64,000 nt of DNA. Origin: an uncultured Eubacteriales bacterium. GTDB taxonomy: Bacteria > Bacillota > Clostridia > Oscillospirales > CAG-272. The position numbers were made by a program, and so were the translations under genes. Below are positions 43,562 through 51,798 of this stretch, one piece after another. The notes beneath the pieces are model-generated. The model was not told the DNA's origin. It was given only the letters and a program-made list of their open reading frames with translations, and did not search any database. Each line of letters begins with the position of its first letter. Within the stretch, counting starts at the first letter, position 1. Location: NCBI GenBank assembly GCA_934434925.1, contig CAKSAC010000006.1, forward strand, positions 38,823 to 102,822. The letters are read 5' to 3'.

Positions 43562-44725
43562 AATAGCGAGGGGGATTCCGTTCACTTCCACCACCTTCGC
43601 CGCCTCTGCCTCCGCTTCTTTCCCTTCTTTCTCTTCCACCTCGATCAGAATATACTTTTTTCCGTCGATCACGCGGGTCTCAATCAAGTCCACGCCGGCC
43701 GGGGTCGCCCGAATCACGATTTCGGGCGTGCGCATTTCAAATTTTTTGGTTTCAAGAATGTTTTTCGGATAGAGTTCCGCGCCGCGCCCGAAGCGTTCGC
43801 TCCCCCTTTCACGGAAGGCTTCAATCTCTTCTTCCGGCACACCGCTGTCGGAAAGATACCCCGCCATCTCGGGCAGGGAAATCGTCAGCGTTTCGCGTTC
43901 GTTTCTTTCCCGGTGCGCCTCTTCGGCGTCCTGTATCCGCCCCCGGAGAGCCTTGATCAGCCGCAGATCGCACTCCTTGCCGAGCGCGTCGGTCAGCACT
44001 TCCCGGAAAGCCTCTCCCTGCGCCGGCGCAGTCATTTCCACATGCGCGCCGAAGATCGCCTCGGTCAGCTCCTCTTTTGCATCAGCCGGATCCCGGGTGT
44101 AAAAGAGAGCATTGTAAAGATTACTTTTCCTTTCGTCAAATGTCGGGAAGAGAAAGCCTGCGGCCGGCGCGGCAATCGCGCTTGCTCCGCCAATCTCCCG
44201 GAAAAGATGGTTGCAGGGATCATAGGCAAGGGAAGACCCCGTATCCCGCACCGGGCAGATCGCGCAGCAGAGGAAGGAAAAAACCGCATCGGACAACCGT
44301 TCCCCCTCCCGGTCATCGCCCTTTTCGCGGTGCGGCACGTCGTATCGTGCCGAGAGCAAGAGAATCACATAATTTTCTTCTGCGCGGATCGCCCCCGCCA
44401 CCATATCAAAAAAGCGATTTCTCGCGTCTTCATCCGCCAGTGCGCTTTCCCGCAGGGTCATCAACAGGCGGTGTTCTTCCCCGTTTGAAACCTGCGCGGC
44501 GCTGAAAGGGATGTCCAGCAGATTTTTATGTAACGTTCCCGACAGAGACTTCCGGAAAAGCGACAGATACTTCTCGGATTCCTCTTCGCCAAGCAGTCCG
44601 AGCGACCGCTCAAACCGCGCAATGACCGTTCCCGTTGCGTTGACATAACAGCCGTATACGGCCGGGGCGGTCGTTCTTCCCGGGCGGAGCGTCCGCCGGA
44701 TTTCGCCCACTTCTTTTTCGTTCAT
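43538..44725 (-). CDS. DUF4317 family protein
   Basis: 395 residues. It fits the Clostridia family DUF4317: MNEKEVGEIRRTLRP at the start, ICGCYV-like YGCYVNATG, VILLLSARYDVP, and YNALFYTRDPAD in the middle. The family is widespread in Clostridia and of unknown function. It is soluble with no signal peptide and has an acidic stretch near the C-terminus. GGGAG precedes the ATG at 44725; an extended -10 promoter (TGC-TACAAT) is about 100 bases upstream. Its last seven codons lie in a 123-bp repeat. Confidence 0.85.
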   Translation of the reverse strand: MNEKEVGEIRRTLRPGRTTAPAVYGCYVNATGTVIARFERSLGLLGEEESEKYLSLFRKSLSGTLHKNLLDIPFSAAQVSNGEEHRLLMTLRESALADEDARNRFFDMVAGAIRAEENYVILLLSARYDVPHREKGDDREGERLSDAVFSFLCCAICPVRDTGSSLAYDPCNHLFREIGGASAIAAPAAGFLFPTFDERKSNLYNALFYTRDPADAKEELTEAIFGAHVEMTAPAQGEAFREVLTDALGKECDLRLIKALRGRIQDAEEAHRERNERETLTISLPEMAGYLSDSGVPEEEIEAFRERGSERFGRGAELYPKNILETKKFEMRTPEIVIRATPAGVDLIETRVIDGKKYILIEVEEKEGKEAEAEAAKVVEVNGIPLAILPLENAR

Positions 44726-44823
44726 TTTTTTCTCCCTTGGTTTTTTTCTCTGTACGCCTGCGCCGGGGCATTCCCTTTGCGAACCGTCAAGGTCTTTTTC
44801 CCGCGGCGCATGCAATCTTCTCT

Positions 44824-44832
44824 ATTGTAGCA
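44824..44832 (-). promoter_or_regulatory. Extended -10 promoter of the DUF4317 gene
   Basis: TGC-TACAAT on the minus strand; no good -35 box is visible. Confidence 0.45.
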
Positions 44833-44917
44833 CACCTATGGCAAAAAAAGCGGATAATTTTTATTTTTTTCAAAAATCCGCTTCCGAAAGCCCCGGTTCG
44901 CCGGGCAAACAGAAAAA

Positions 44918-44939
44918 GAAAAGGCCGCTCGGCCTTTTC
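44918..44939 (-). terminator. Intrinsic terminator of the isomerase-Gfo/Idh unit
   Basis: GAAAAGGCCG and CGGCCTTTTC form a 10-bp stem with a 2-base gap, followed on the minus strand by TTTTTC. Confidence 0.8.
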
Positions 44940-44963
44940 TCTCCCTTTCGGGGATCGGTTGTC

Positions 44964-46109
44964 TCAGATCTGCGGTATCTCGATCTCCACTTCGCGTCCC
45001 GCCTCGGCAGAACGGCTGATCCCGTCGATAATCGCCTGATTGTAAAGGATCTGGCTGGTCGGAACCGGCGCAGGCGTACCGTTTTTGACCGCGTCCAGGA
45101 AGGAACGGATCTTGAGGTCAAAGAGCGATTCTTTCGTTTCCAGGATCGGAATCTTGGTTTCGGTCTGTGTGCCGGCCACATCGTGATAGAGCGTCATTTC
45201 TCCGCCGACGGTTCCGTTCCAGCACTGTGTGGACGGGATGCGGAGCGCGCCTTCCGTACCGAAGATGATGGTGTCGCCGGGGGTGTCTACATGCATGGCC
45301 CAGGCAATCCGGAAGTCCAGAATAATCCCGCCTTCCAACCGGATGAACCCGGCGCCGAAATCGTCAACCGAAAAGATGTCGGCATACTGGGGCTGATTGG
45401 AGTGCGCCGGATTCTTTCCGAAGAAATCCGACTTGTACCCGGTCACGGTCAGGGGCTTCGGATAGCCGATGGCGTTCAGCACCATGTCGAGCGAATAGCA
45501 GCCGATATCGCCGAGCGCGCCGAGGCCGGCCGTTTCTTTCCGCAAAAAGGAATCGCCGAACGGAGCGGGGATGCCGCGACGGCGACCGCCGCCTGTCTGG
45601 ATATAATAGATTTTCCCGAGGGTTCCGTCTTCCACGATTTTTTTGATCATCTTCATGTTTTCGTCAAACCGCGGCTGGAACCCGACCGAAACGATTTTGC
45701 CGCTCTTCTTTTCGGCGCGGCAAACGGCCACGGCTTCTTCCAGCGTGACGGTCATCGGTTTTTCAAGCAGGACCGGAACGCCGTGTTCAAGCGCGTCAAT
45801 CGTGCATTCGGCATGCGTGGCGTTATAGGTACAGACACTGACGGCGTCCAATTCTTCCGCTTCCAGCATGGCTTTGTGGTCGGTGTAGCATCTCACTTTG
45901 TCCAGCCCGTATTTTTGCATGGCCTTTTCGGCCTTGCCGGGGATCAGGTCTGCCGCCGCCACAATCTCTGCGTCGGGCTGGTTCAGGTAGGAACGGATAT
46001 GTGCTTCGGAAATCCAGCCGGTACCGATAATACCGATCTTCATTTTGCGGGAAGCGTCCACCTTCTTTTCGGATTCCTGCTGGAAATCGTTCAAATCGTG
46101 CATTTTCAT
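44964..46109 (-). CDS. Gfo/Idh/MocA family oxidoreductase
   Basis: 381 residues. The Rossmann motif GTGWISEAH is at residues 29-37, preceded by a 23-residue N-terminal extension not seen in most members. The EKPMT signature is at about 118, and GALGDIGCYSLDMVLNAIGYP is the conserved catalytic-domain segment (D-x-x-x-H/Y type). NAD(P)-dependent action on a sugar, cyclitol or glycoside is expected. It follows a TIM-barrel isomerase by 63 bases on the same strand, repeating the pair seen at 21399-23278. AGAGG precedes the ATG. Confidence 0.9.
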   Translation of the reverse strand: MKMHDLNDFQQESEKKVDASRKMKIGIIGTGWISEAHIRSYLNQPDAEIVAAADLIPGKAEKAMQKYGLDKVRCYTDHKAMLEAEELDAVSVCTYNATHAECTIDALEHGVPVLLEKPMTVTLEEAVAVCRAEKKSGKIVSVGFQPRFDENMKMIKKIVEDGTLGKIYYIQTGGGRRRGIPAPFGDSFLRKETAGLGALGDIGCYSLDMVLNAIGYPKPLTVTGYKSDFFGKNPAHSNQPQYADIFSVDDFGAGFIRLEGGIILDFRIAWAMHVDTPGDTIIFGTEGALRIPSTQCWNGTVGGEMTLYHDVAGTQTETKIPILETKESLFDLKIRSFLDAVKNGTPAPVPTSQILYNQAIIDGISRSAEAGREVEIEIPQI

Positions 46110-46172
46110 GATACAATCCTCTCGTTTTTGTAAAGTTTTGTTTTCATTATATCTTTTTTCGGGGAATCTGTT

Positions 46173-46943
46173 TCAAATTCCCAGCGCATGCAGGTATGCC
46201 CGCGATGCCTGCACCGAAGCCAGCGCCTCATCCCGGCCGCGAATCTCGTCTTCCACGATCAGCCATTCGGTTCCCGCTTCCTCGGCCGCCGAAAGAACTT
46301 CGGAAACCCGCAAAAGACCTCTCCCTACCGAACGATCGGAAAGATCTGCCGGACGGACCCCGGGCGTGCGCGCGGAAAGATCGTAGGTAAAGTCTTTCAG
46401 ATGGATGAGCGGGGCGCGGCCTCTGTACCGGCGGAGCCAGGCGGCCGGATCCTCCCCGGCAACCAGGAGCCAGCCGACATCAAACTCGGTTTGCAGAAGC
46501 TCTGCCGGAATTTCCGAAAAAATCGCCTCGAGCTGACAGACTTTCCCGATTTTTTTATATATCTCGTTGTCATGGTTGTGGTAGAGCATTTTCAGCCCGG
46601 CCTTTTGCGCCGCAACGGCGGCCGCGCGGATTCTGCGTATCGATTCCCCGAATTCTTCTTCCTCCCACTGATGTCCGGGAATGCCCATATACGGCGTTCC
46701 GATTTTTTTGTACCCCGCGGGAAGCGAAGGATCGGCCTCTATCTCCCGTACCTGAACATGCGAAGAGAGCGGGATCAACCCGTTTTTCTCACAAAGTTCC
46801 CGTATTTCTTCCGGCGAACGGCCGTATAATCCGGCAAATTCCACCCCGGCATATCCGTACTCCGCCACGCGGGCAAGCGTATCGCCGAGATTTTCGCGCA
46901 TGGCTTCCCTCACGCTGTACAACTGTAACGCAACAGAAAACAT
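46173..46943 (-). CDS. Sugar phosphate isomerase/epimerase family protein (TIM barrel)
   Basis: 256 residues. Family features: LQLYSVREAM at the start, GYAGVEFAGL, LYHNHDNEI (metal ligand His), QTEFDVGWLLVAGEDP and PLIHLKDF (metal ligands), and LIVEDE at the end. The LYSVR start and YHNHD motif are typical of a subfamily often beside Gfo/Idh genes in glycoside catabolism loci. A GGAG ribosome site and a good promoter (46974-47002) precede it; the Gfo/Idh gene follows. The reaction is not known. Confidence 0.9.
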   Translation of the reverse strand: MFSVALQLYSVREAMRENLGDTLARVAEYGYAGVEFAGLYGRSPEEIRELCEKNGLIPLSSHVQVREIEADPSLPAGYKKIGTPYMGIPGHQWEEEEFGESIRRIRAAAVAAQKAGLKMLYHNHDNEIYKKIGKVCQLEAIFSEIPAELLQTEFDVGWLLVAGEDPAAWLRRYRGRAPLIHLKDFTYDLSARTPGVRPADLSDRSVGRGLLRVSEVLSAAEEAGTEWLIVEDEIRGRDEALASVQASRAYLHALGI

Positions 46944-46973
46944 TTTTCTTCTCCTTTCGGCTCTTCTTTTTCT

Positions 46974-47002
46974 ATTATACTGTACATTTCTTTGAATATC
47001 AA
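46974..47002 (-). promoter_or_regulatory. Sigma-A promoter of the isomerase-Gfo/Idh unit
   Basis: TTGATA (46997-47002) and TATAAT (46974-46979) on the minus strand, 17-base spacer. Confidence 0.8.
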
Positions 47003-47081
47003 GCCTCTTGTTTTTTGAATCCGGCTCTTTTTTCGTTCATTTTTTTCGATTTCCGTTAAAAATATTTTCTCGGGCGCACTC

Positions 47082-47110
47082 TTGAATTTTTCCGCGATTT
47101 CGTATATACT
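47082..47110 (+). promoter_or_regulatory. Sigma-A promoter of the six-hairpin glycosidase-like gene
   Basis: TTGAAT (47082-47087) and TATACT (47105-47110), 17-base spacer; divergent from the isomerase promoter. Confidence 0.75.
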
Positions 47111-47172
47111 GTTAGAAGAAGTATTCAGCGCCCGCGCGGCCCCCGCGGCCACACAGAAAGAAAGGATATGCC

Positions 47173-49203
47173 ATGCATCAAACCCTGACCAACGAAACAG
47201 CCGGCGTTCTTCCCTCCCTGCTCGGGAACGGGGATCTGCTCTTTTTCCTTGACCGGGAAGGAGCCGTTCCGCAAAAGACCGGAAGTTCCCTCCTGCCGGA
47301 CGGCGGCATATTCCGCCGGGGACATCTGCATGCGGACGGAACGCCCGTCTCTTACGGCCGGATCTATCCGCAGATCATGAAAAAACAAATCCTCTATCCG
47401 GAAGAAAGCAGTCTGTCGCTCGATTTTCAGGAAGGAATCTTCTTTTCCACCTGCTCGTACGGGGAGAGACTGACCGTCCGTACCGAAGCCTGCGCCCACG
47501 TGACGCTGCCGGTGCTGGCGGTTTCCAAAAAAATCTCCAATACGTTTGTGGAAGAATTCAGCTATATTTATATGCCCCCCTCGGATTTCTTCACGCTGAC
47601 CGAGGGCGAAAACTGCGTGTACATCGACTATGCGGAGGGTTCCCGCCGGGAGAGGCTCTGTTTCTTCTCTTCCCCCGCCCTGCATGCCGAAGTGAAAAAC
47701 GGCACGGCCGTGTTGAGCGGCCGGATCTCCCGCGGCTCCACTGTGGTCTTTGCGCTCGCTTTCTGCGATGACGCAGGAGAAGATGGGAATTTTCCGGGGC
47801 TTGAAGAGACGGTCCGCACCGTCCGGCGGCAGGAAGAGAAAATCTTTTCCGAGCAGGCGGCCTCTTTCGCGTCCTATTACCGGGAGAACCGCTTTTTCCC
47901 GGATGATGCGCGCACCTTCGGCTCTGACGGCGCACAGTATCTGCTCCGCGTTCTTTCCTCGGAAAACGGAGCGTTCCTCGCTCCCGACCATCCGGTACTG
48001 CCCTTCGGCGTAGCGCCGTTTTCCGATCTCTTTACCCTGCATGCTCTGCTGGCCGGCGGGCATACCGAACGTGCGGCCGCCCTTCTCTCTTTCTGGAAAA
48101 AAATCCTGCCCGTCGCCATCCGGCGCACGTCTTCTCCCGGAAAGGACGCGGCGAGATACCCTTATTATACCGACGCCACCGGGGAAGAAAAAATGCCCGA
48201 TGACTTCCGCCGTGACCGTGTGGTACAGACCGCCGCGGTCGCCGCCGGATTTTACGAATACTATCTCTATAACCGGGATCGCGATTTTCTGGAAAGCGAC
48301 GCTTACCCGGTCATGCGCGCCTGTTGCGAATATCTCTGGCTGAGCGCTGTCCGGCGGGACGGAGACCGCCTTTTTGTCTGCGCGTCCGACCTCGACAGTC
48401 TCGGCGCTTATGCGGAGGGCGCACTGCTTTCCTCGGTTGCCGTCTCTCACGCTTTTTCGTCCTTTGCGTCGGTCGCCGATATTCTCGGCCGCGCGGATGA
48501 ATTCAGCGCCACCTGCCGCCGCGCGGGGGGTGAATTGCGCGCTTCTCTCCCGATGACCGACGGGGTATACGACACTTCCCCCGGTGTTCCGGCCGGAGAA
48601 TCCGTCGCCTCTTTGCTCGTTTCTTCTTTCTTCGCCCTGCCGGATATCGAAGCCCGGCGGCGCACGGTCTTTTCTTCCTCTCTTTCCCGCCTCGGCGGAG
48701 CCTCTCCGTATGAAGACGGCCTGCTCTGCGCCGGCGCGGCGGTATCGCGCGTCTCGGCCGGAGCCGCTCTTTCGCGTCTGCTCCGGGATTTCTACTCCCT
48801 GACCGTCAACGGCCAGAGCGGAGCCGAAGCGCCCGCCACGGTCAGTGCGCTCCTTCTTTTTGCGCTTTATCGCTCGGTCGCCTGCGTGGAAGACAAAAAG
48901 ATTTATATCGGGTTCGGTCTCGATCCGACCCGCCCGCCCGCCGGACCCTTCCGCCTTCCTCTCCCGATGGGCGTGATTGCAGAAGGAAAGATCCGGGATG
49001 GCAAACTGTCCTCCTTCCGCCTGTATTCGACCGCCAAAGAACCGCCGTTCCCCTCGTTGGATGTGGTTATTCCTTCCTGGCTCTATACCGAAGGGGCGGC
49101 CGCCACGATCCGCAAAAGCGAGCGCGGCGGGATGGTGCAGATTCACGTGGCCGTCAGCAAAGGCGAAAAGTGGGATATTTCCTCTATTGTCGGCTGGCGT
49201 TGA
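47173..49203 (+). CDS. Six-hairpin glycosidase-like protein, substrate unknown
   Basis: 676 residues. An N-terminal beta-rich region (about 1-240) is followed by an alpha-helical region that resembles the (alpha/alpha)6 barrel of six-hairpin glycosidases: FGVAPFSDLFTLHALLAGGHTERAAALL, YEYYLYNRDRDFLESDAYPVMRACCEYLW and ASPYEDGLLCAGA match the helix pattern. I cannot place it in a GH family or name a catalytic acid with confidence. There is no signal peptide. AAAGGA precedes the ATG and a terminator follows. It is divergent from the isomerase-Gfo/Idh unit and may act upstream of it on the same glycan. Confidence 0.6.
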   Translation: MHQTLTNETAGVLPSLLGNGDLLFFLDREGAVPQKTGSSLLPDGGIFRRGHLHADGTPVSYGRIYPQIMKKQILYPEESSLSLDFQEGIFFSTCSYGERLTVRTEACAHVTLPVLAVSKKISNTFVEEFSYIYMPPSDFFTLTEGENCVYIDYAEGSRRERLCFFSSPALHAEVKNGTAVLSGRISRGSTVVFALAFCDDAGEDGNFPGLEETVRTVRRQEEKIFSEQAASFASYYRENRFFPDDARTFGSDGAQYLLRVLSSENGAFLAPDHPVLPFGVAPFSDLFTLHALLAGGHTERAAALLSFWKKILPVAIRRTSSPGKDAARYPYYTDATGEEKMPDDFRRDRVVQTAAVAAGFYEYYLYNRDRDFLESDAYPVMRACCEYLWLSAVRRDGDRLFVCASDLDSLGAYAEGALLSSVAVSHAFSSFASVADILGRADEFSATCRRAGGELRASLPMTDGVYDTSPGVPAGESVASLLVSSFFALPDIEARRRTVFSSSLSRLGGASPYEDGLLCAGAAVSRVSAGAALSRLLRDFYSLTVNGQSGAEAPATVSALLLFALYRSVACVEDKKIYIGFGLDPTRPPAGPFRLPLPMGVIAEGKIRDGKLSSFRLYSTAKEPPFPSLDVVIPSWLYTEGAAATIRKSERGGMVQIHVAVSKGEKWDISSIVGWR

Positions 49204-49263
49204 CTGTCTCCCGGCGGGGGTTTCCAAACGACGGGGCAGCCTCTTCTCCCTTTGATAAAAAGA

Positions 49264-49294
49264 AAATCGGGCAGAGTTCTCTGTCCGATTTTTT
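49264..49294 (+). terminator. Intrinsic terminator after the glycosidase-like gene
   Basis: A 13-bp stem (one G-U pair, AAATCGGG...CCGATTT) with a 2-base loop, followed by TTT. Confidence 0.85.
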
Positions 49295-49299
49295 CGTGC

Positions 49300-49376
49300 G
49301 GCGCGGGTTTTGCCGCATGGGTTCTCTTGAAGGCGCGGGTTTTGCCGCATGGGTTCTCTTGAAGGCGCGCGTTGCC
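49300..49376 (+). repeat. 32-bp tandem repeat, two units and a part
   Basis: ggcgcgggttttgccg units start at 49300, 49332 and 49364 (partial, one change). It lies between the terminator and the convergent DUF4190 gene. Confidence 0.9.
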
Positions 49377-49395
49377 AAATGCCCTGCGCCGAAAA

Positions 49396-49995
49396 TCAGA
49401 AAATGCGTGACAAACTCATCAGAATCTGTTCGCTGCCCGTGGATTCAAAAAGGTCTCCCCACTGCTTCATGATTTCCGGGAGAATGACGAGGCTGATGAT
49501 TGCCATCACAATGGAAAATATCCCGCAGATCAACCCGGCAATTCCCATACCGGAAAAGGAGCCTCTGTTTTTCCGGTCGATCAGCGCGCAGATGATCCCG
49601 GCCAATCCGAACGGAATTCCGCAACAGCAGATTCCGAGAATGCCGCAAACGAGCGCGGTGATTGCCAGACCGTTTCCGTTTTGTTTCGGCGGTTCCCCAT
49701 ATTCATAGATTCTCCCGGTTCCGCCGGGTGCGCCGTAATTGAAATAGCCGCTTTCGCTCTCCCGGCTCCTGGGTGCGTTCTGCCGGTCTTCGGATTGCCC
49801 GTTGTCTGCCGGCTGCCCGTTATAGCCGGGCTGCCCGTTATAGCCGGGCTGTCCGTTATATCCCGACTGCCCGTTATATCCCGGCTGTCCGTTGTTTTCG
49901 GGTATTTGAGTCTCCCCGTTTTGCCGATTGTTTTCCATCCGGGGGTCTCCGTTGCTTTGCGGCTCATTGCCGCCTTCCCATTTGAATTCCTGCAT
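49396..49995 (-). CDS. DUF4190-type membrane protein with GYNGQP repeats
   Basis: 199 residues. A hydrophilic N-terminus (1-105) contains about five copies of a six-residue repeat (GYNGQP and variants) and is rich in Asn, Gln and Gly. Two transmembrane helices follow (GLAITALVCGILGICCCGIPFGLAGII and GIAGLICGIFSIVMAIISLV), the DUF4190 pattern. Function is unknown; such N-terminal low-complexity domains often precede this membrane domain. GGAGG precedes the ATG at 49995. No promoter is obvious. Confidence 0.8.
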   Translation of the reverse strand: MQEFKWEGGNEPQSNGDPRMENNRQNGETQIPENNGQPGYNGQSGYNGQPGYNGQPGYNGQPADNGQSEDRQNAPRSRESESGYFNYGAPGGTGRIYEYGEPPKQNGNGLAITALVCGILGICCCGIPFGLAGIICALIDRKNRGSFSGMGIAGLICGIFSIVMAIISLVILPEIMKQWGDLFESTGSEQILMSLSRIF

Positions 49996-50156
49996 CGTTT
50001 CCTCCGTTCTGCCGCTTGACCGCGACCATTGAATATGATACAATAGAAGCGTCCGATACGCGCTCTTTGCTTTCTTTCTGCCGCCGTTTGCGCGGAATAA
50101 TCGCAAATGCCGTATTTTCCCTGTCTGTAAAACAGTATACCACAGAGGAGAAAAAA

Positions 50157-50609
50157 ATGCAACCGTCTCACAAAAAAAAGAAGAAGCTTTCCGCCGTTTC
50201 CGGTTTCAATCTTCTTTTCCTTTTTGCTCTTCTTTCTTTCGCCGGCGGCTTTTTTCTTTTCCTTCGGCTGGACGCGGCCGGAATCCTTTCCCGCCTTCTT
50301 TTCTGCCCTTTGCATGCGTTCGGACTCTATTGCCCCGGCTGTGGCGGAACCCGGGCAGTCCGGCGTCTTCTCTCCTTGGATTTTGTCGGTGCCTTCCTTT
50401 GTAATCCGTCTGTTTTCCCGCTCGTTTTCTGCGTTCTTTACTATTTTTCCTTTGCCGCCGCGGCCGTCGTCCGGCAGGATCCGCCGCTTTTTCGCAAATC
50501 CGGCTCTCTTCCCCTCTATCTCCTTCTCGGTACGGCCGTCCTTTGGTTCCTGATCAGAAACATTCTCCTTTTTTCCGGGATCGATCTGCTCGGAGACTTT
50601 CTTCCCTGA
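50157..50609 (+). CDS. DUF2752 membrane protein
   Basis: 150 residues. A basic N-terminus and three to four transmembrane segments surround the DUF2752 signature CPGCGGTRAVRRLLSLDF and the following NPSVF. The conserved cysteines suggest a metal or redox role, but the function is not known. GAGGAG precedes the ATG. It ends in a terminator shared with pyrR. Confidence 0.85.
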   Translation: MQPSHKKKKKLSAVSGFNLLFLFALLSFAGGFFLFLRLDAAGILSRLLFCPLHAFGLYCPGCGGTRAVRRLLSLDFVGAFLCNPSVFPLVFCVLYYFSFAAAAVVRQDPPLFRKSGSLPLYLLLGTAVLWFLIRNILLFSGIDLLGDFLP

Positions 50610-50625
50610 TTCTTTTTTCCTATCT

Positions 50626-50648
50626 AAAAGCCGCATTTCGCGGCTTTT
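50626..50648. terminator. Bidirectional terminator between DUF2752 and pyrR
   Basis: AAAAGCCGC and GCGGCTTTT form a 9-bp stem with a 5-base loop; T-rich on both exit sides. Confidence 0.85.
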
Positions 50649-51203
50649 TTACATGCGGTCACAAATCGATACGCTGTCTTCGCCGTCAACCTCACGAAAA
50701 CGGACGCTGACCATCTCGGCGTGAGATGTCGGGATGTTTTTCCCTACAAAATCCGGCCGGATCGGCAATTCCCGCAAGCCGCGGTCTATCATCACGGCAA
50801 GCCGCACGGCGGAAGGCCGCCCGAGGTCAAAAAGCGCGTCGATCGCCGCGCGGACGGTCCTTCCCGTATAAATGACATCGTCGCATAAGATGACGGTCTT
50901 TCCTTCCACCGGGAAAGGGATATCCCCGCCCGTAACCTGCGGTTGCGGATGCTCCTTGCTGAGGTCATCGCGGTAAAACGTAATATCCAAAGCGCCGACC
51001 GGTACTTTCACTCCCTCGATCGTTTCAATCCCGTCAGAAATTCGCTCGGCCATCGGAACCCCGCGCCGCCGGATACCGATCAAAACCAGTTCTTCCGCTC
51101 CTTTGTTTTTTTCCAGTATTTCGTGGGAGATACGCTTGACCGCACGCCCGATTGCCTGCTCATCCATGATTTTCGCTTTCTCCCGCATGCCATTTTCTCC
51201 CAT
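50649..51203 (-). CDS. pyrR: Bifunctional pyr operon regulator / uracil phosphoribosyltransferase
   Basis: 184 residues. PyrR binds pyr mRNA in the presence of UMP to cause attenuation and has weak UPRTase activity. The PRPP loop VILCDDVIYTGRTVRAA and the upstream LIGIRRRGVPMAERI segment identify it. I chose the ATG at 51203 (GGGAG 7 bases upstream); ATGs at 51188 and 51167 are alternatives. Unusually, no pyr biosynthetic genes lie beside it here. Its vegetative promoter (TTGCAA-17-TATAAT) is back to back with the spoVA promoter. Confidence 0.93.
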   Translation of the reverse strand: MGENGMREKAKIMDEQAIGRAVKRISHEILEKNKGAEELVLIGIRRRGVPMAERISDGIETIEGVKVPVGALDITFYRDDLSKEHPQPQVTGGDIPFPVEGKTVILCDDVIYTGRTVRAAIDALFDLGRPSAVRLAVMIDRGLRELPIRPDFVGKNIPTSHAEMVSVRFREVDGEDSVSICDRM

Positions 51204-51225
51204 GTTTTTCTCCCTCTTTTTTTCC

Positions 51226-51254
51226 ATTATATCCCGGTTTTCCCGAAATTGCAA
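51226..51254 (-). promoter_or_regulatory. Sigma-A promoter of pyrR
   Basis: TTGCAA (51249-51254) and TATAAT (51226-51231) on the minus strand, 17-base spacer. Confidence 0.8.
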
Positions 51255-51257
51255 GAG

Positions 51258-51287
51258 TGAATAAAAAAAGAATGTTTTCTCCATACT
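51258..51287 (+). promoter_or_regulatory. Forespore (sigma-G/F-type) promoter of the spoVA operon
   Basis: TGAATA (51258-51263) and CATACT (51282-51287) with an 18-base spacer, close to the known forespore sigma-G pattern. Its -35 box is 3 bases from the pyrR -35 box. Confidence 0.7.
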
Positions 51288-51351
51288 GCGTATATACCGC
51301 GTCTGCCGTTTCTTTTCCGGCGCGCGGATTTCCGCTCTGAAAGGAACTGCC

Positions 51352-51798
51352 ATGCATAACAAAAAAGAATACCTGGCGCTGACCGAAAAACGCGCCTCCC
51401 GTTCGCCTCTTTTCCGGGACTGCTGTTTTGCTTTTCTCATCGGCGGTCTTATCTGCCTTGCGGGGCAGGGGCTTCTTTCGCTCTATATCGCGCTGGGCGT
51501 GCGGGAGACGGCGGCCATGACGCTTGTCACGGTCTCGCTGATTTTTCTTTCCTCTCTCCTGACGGGACTTGGCTTGTTTGACGATCTGGCACGGATTGCC
51601 GGTGCCGGAACGCTCGTGCCGGTCACGGGCTTTGCCAATGCCGTGGTTTCTCCGGCTCTCGACACGAAAAGCGAGGGCATGATTCTCGGCGTGGGGTCCA
51701 AAATCTTCACCGTTGCCGGGCCGGTTCTCCTTTTCGGAACGCTGGCAGGCGCTTTTTACGGCATTCTTTATTATCTGTACGGGGTGATTTTTCTATGA
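51352..51798 (+). CDS. spoVAC: Stage V sporulation protein AC
   Basis: 148 residues, predicted integral membrane protein with about four helices. SpoVAC, with SpoVAD and SpoVAE, forms the channel that takes dipicolinic acid into the forespore; SpoVAC is also reported as mechanosensitive. Family segments include FLIGGLICLAGQ, GTLVPVTGFANAVVSPALD and GVGSKIFTVAGPV. GAAAGGA precedes the ATG. It overlaps spoVAD by 4 bases. Confidence 0.95.
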   Translation: MHNKKEYLALTEKRASRSPLFRDCCFAFLIGGLICLAGQGLLSLYIALGVRETAAMTLVTVSLIFLSSLLTGLGLFDDLARIAGAGTLVPVTGFANAVVSPALDTKSEGMILGVGSKIFTVAGPVLLFGTLAGAFYGILYYLYGVIFL

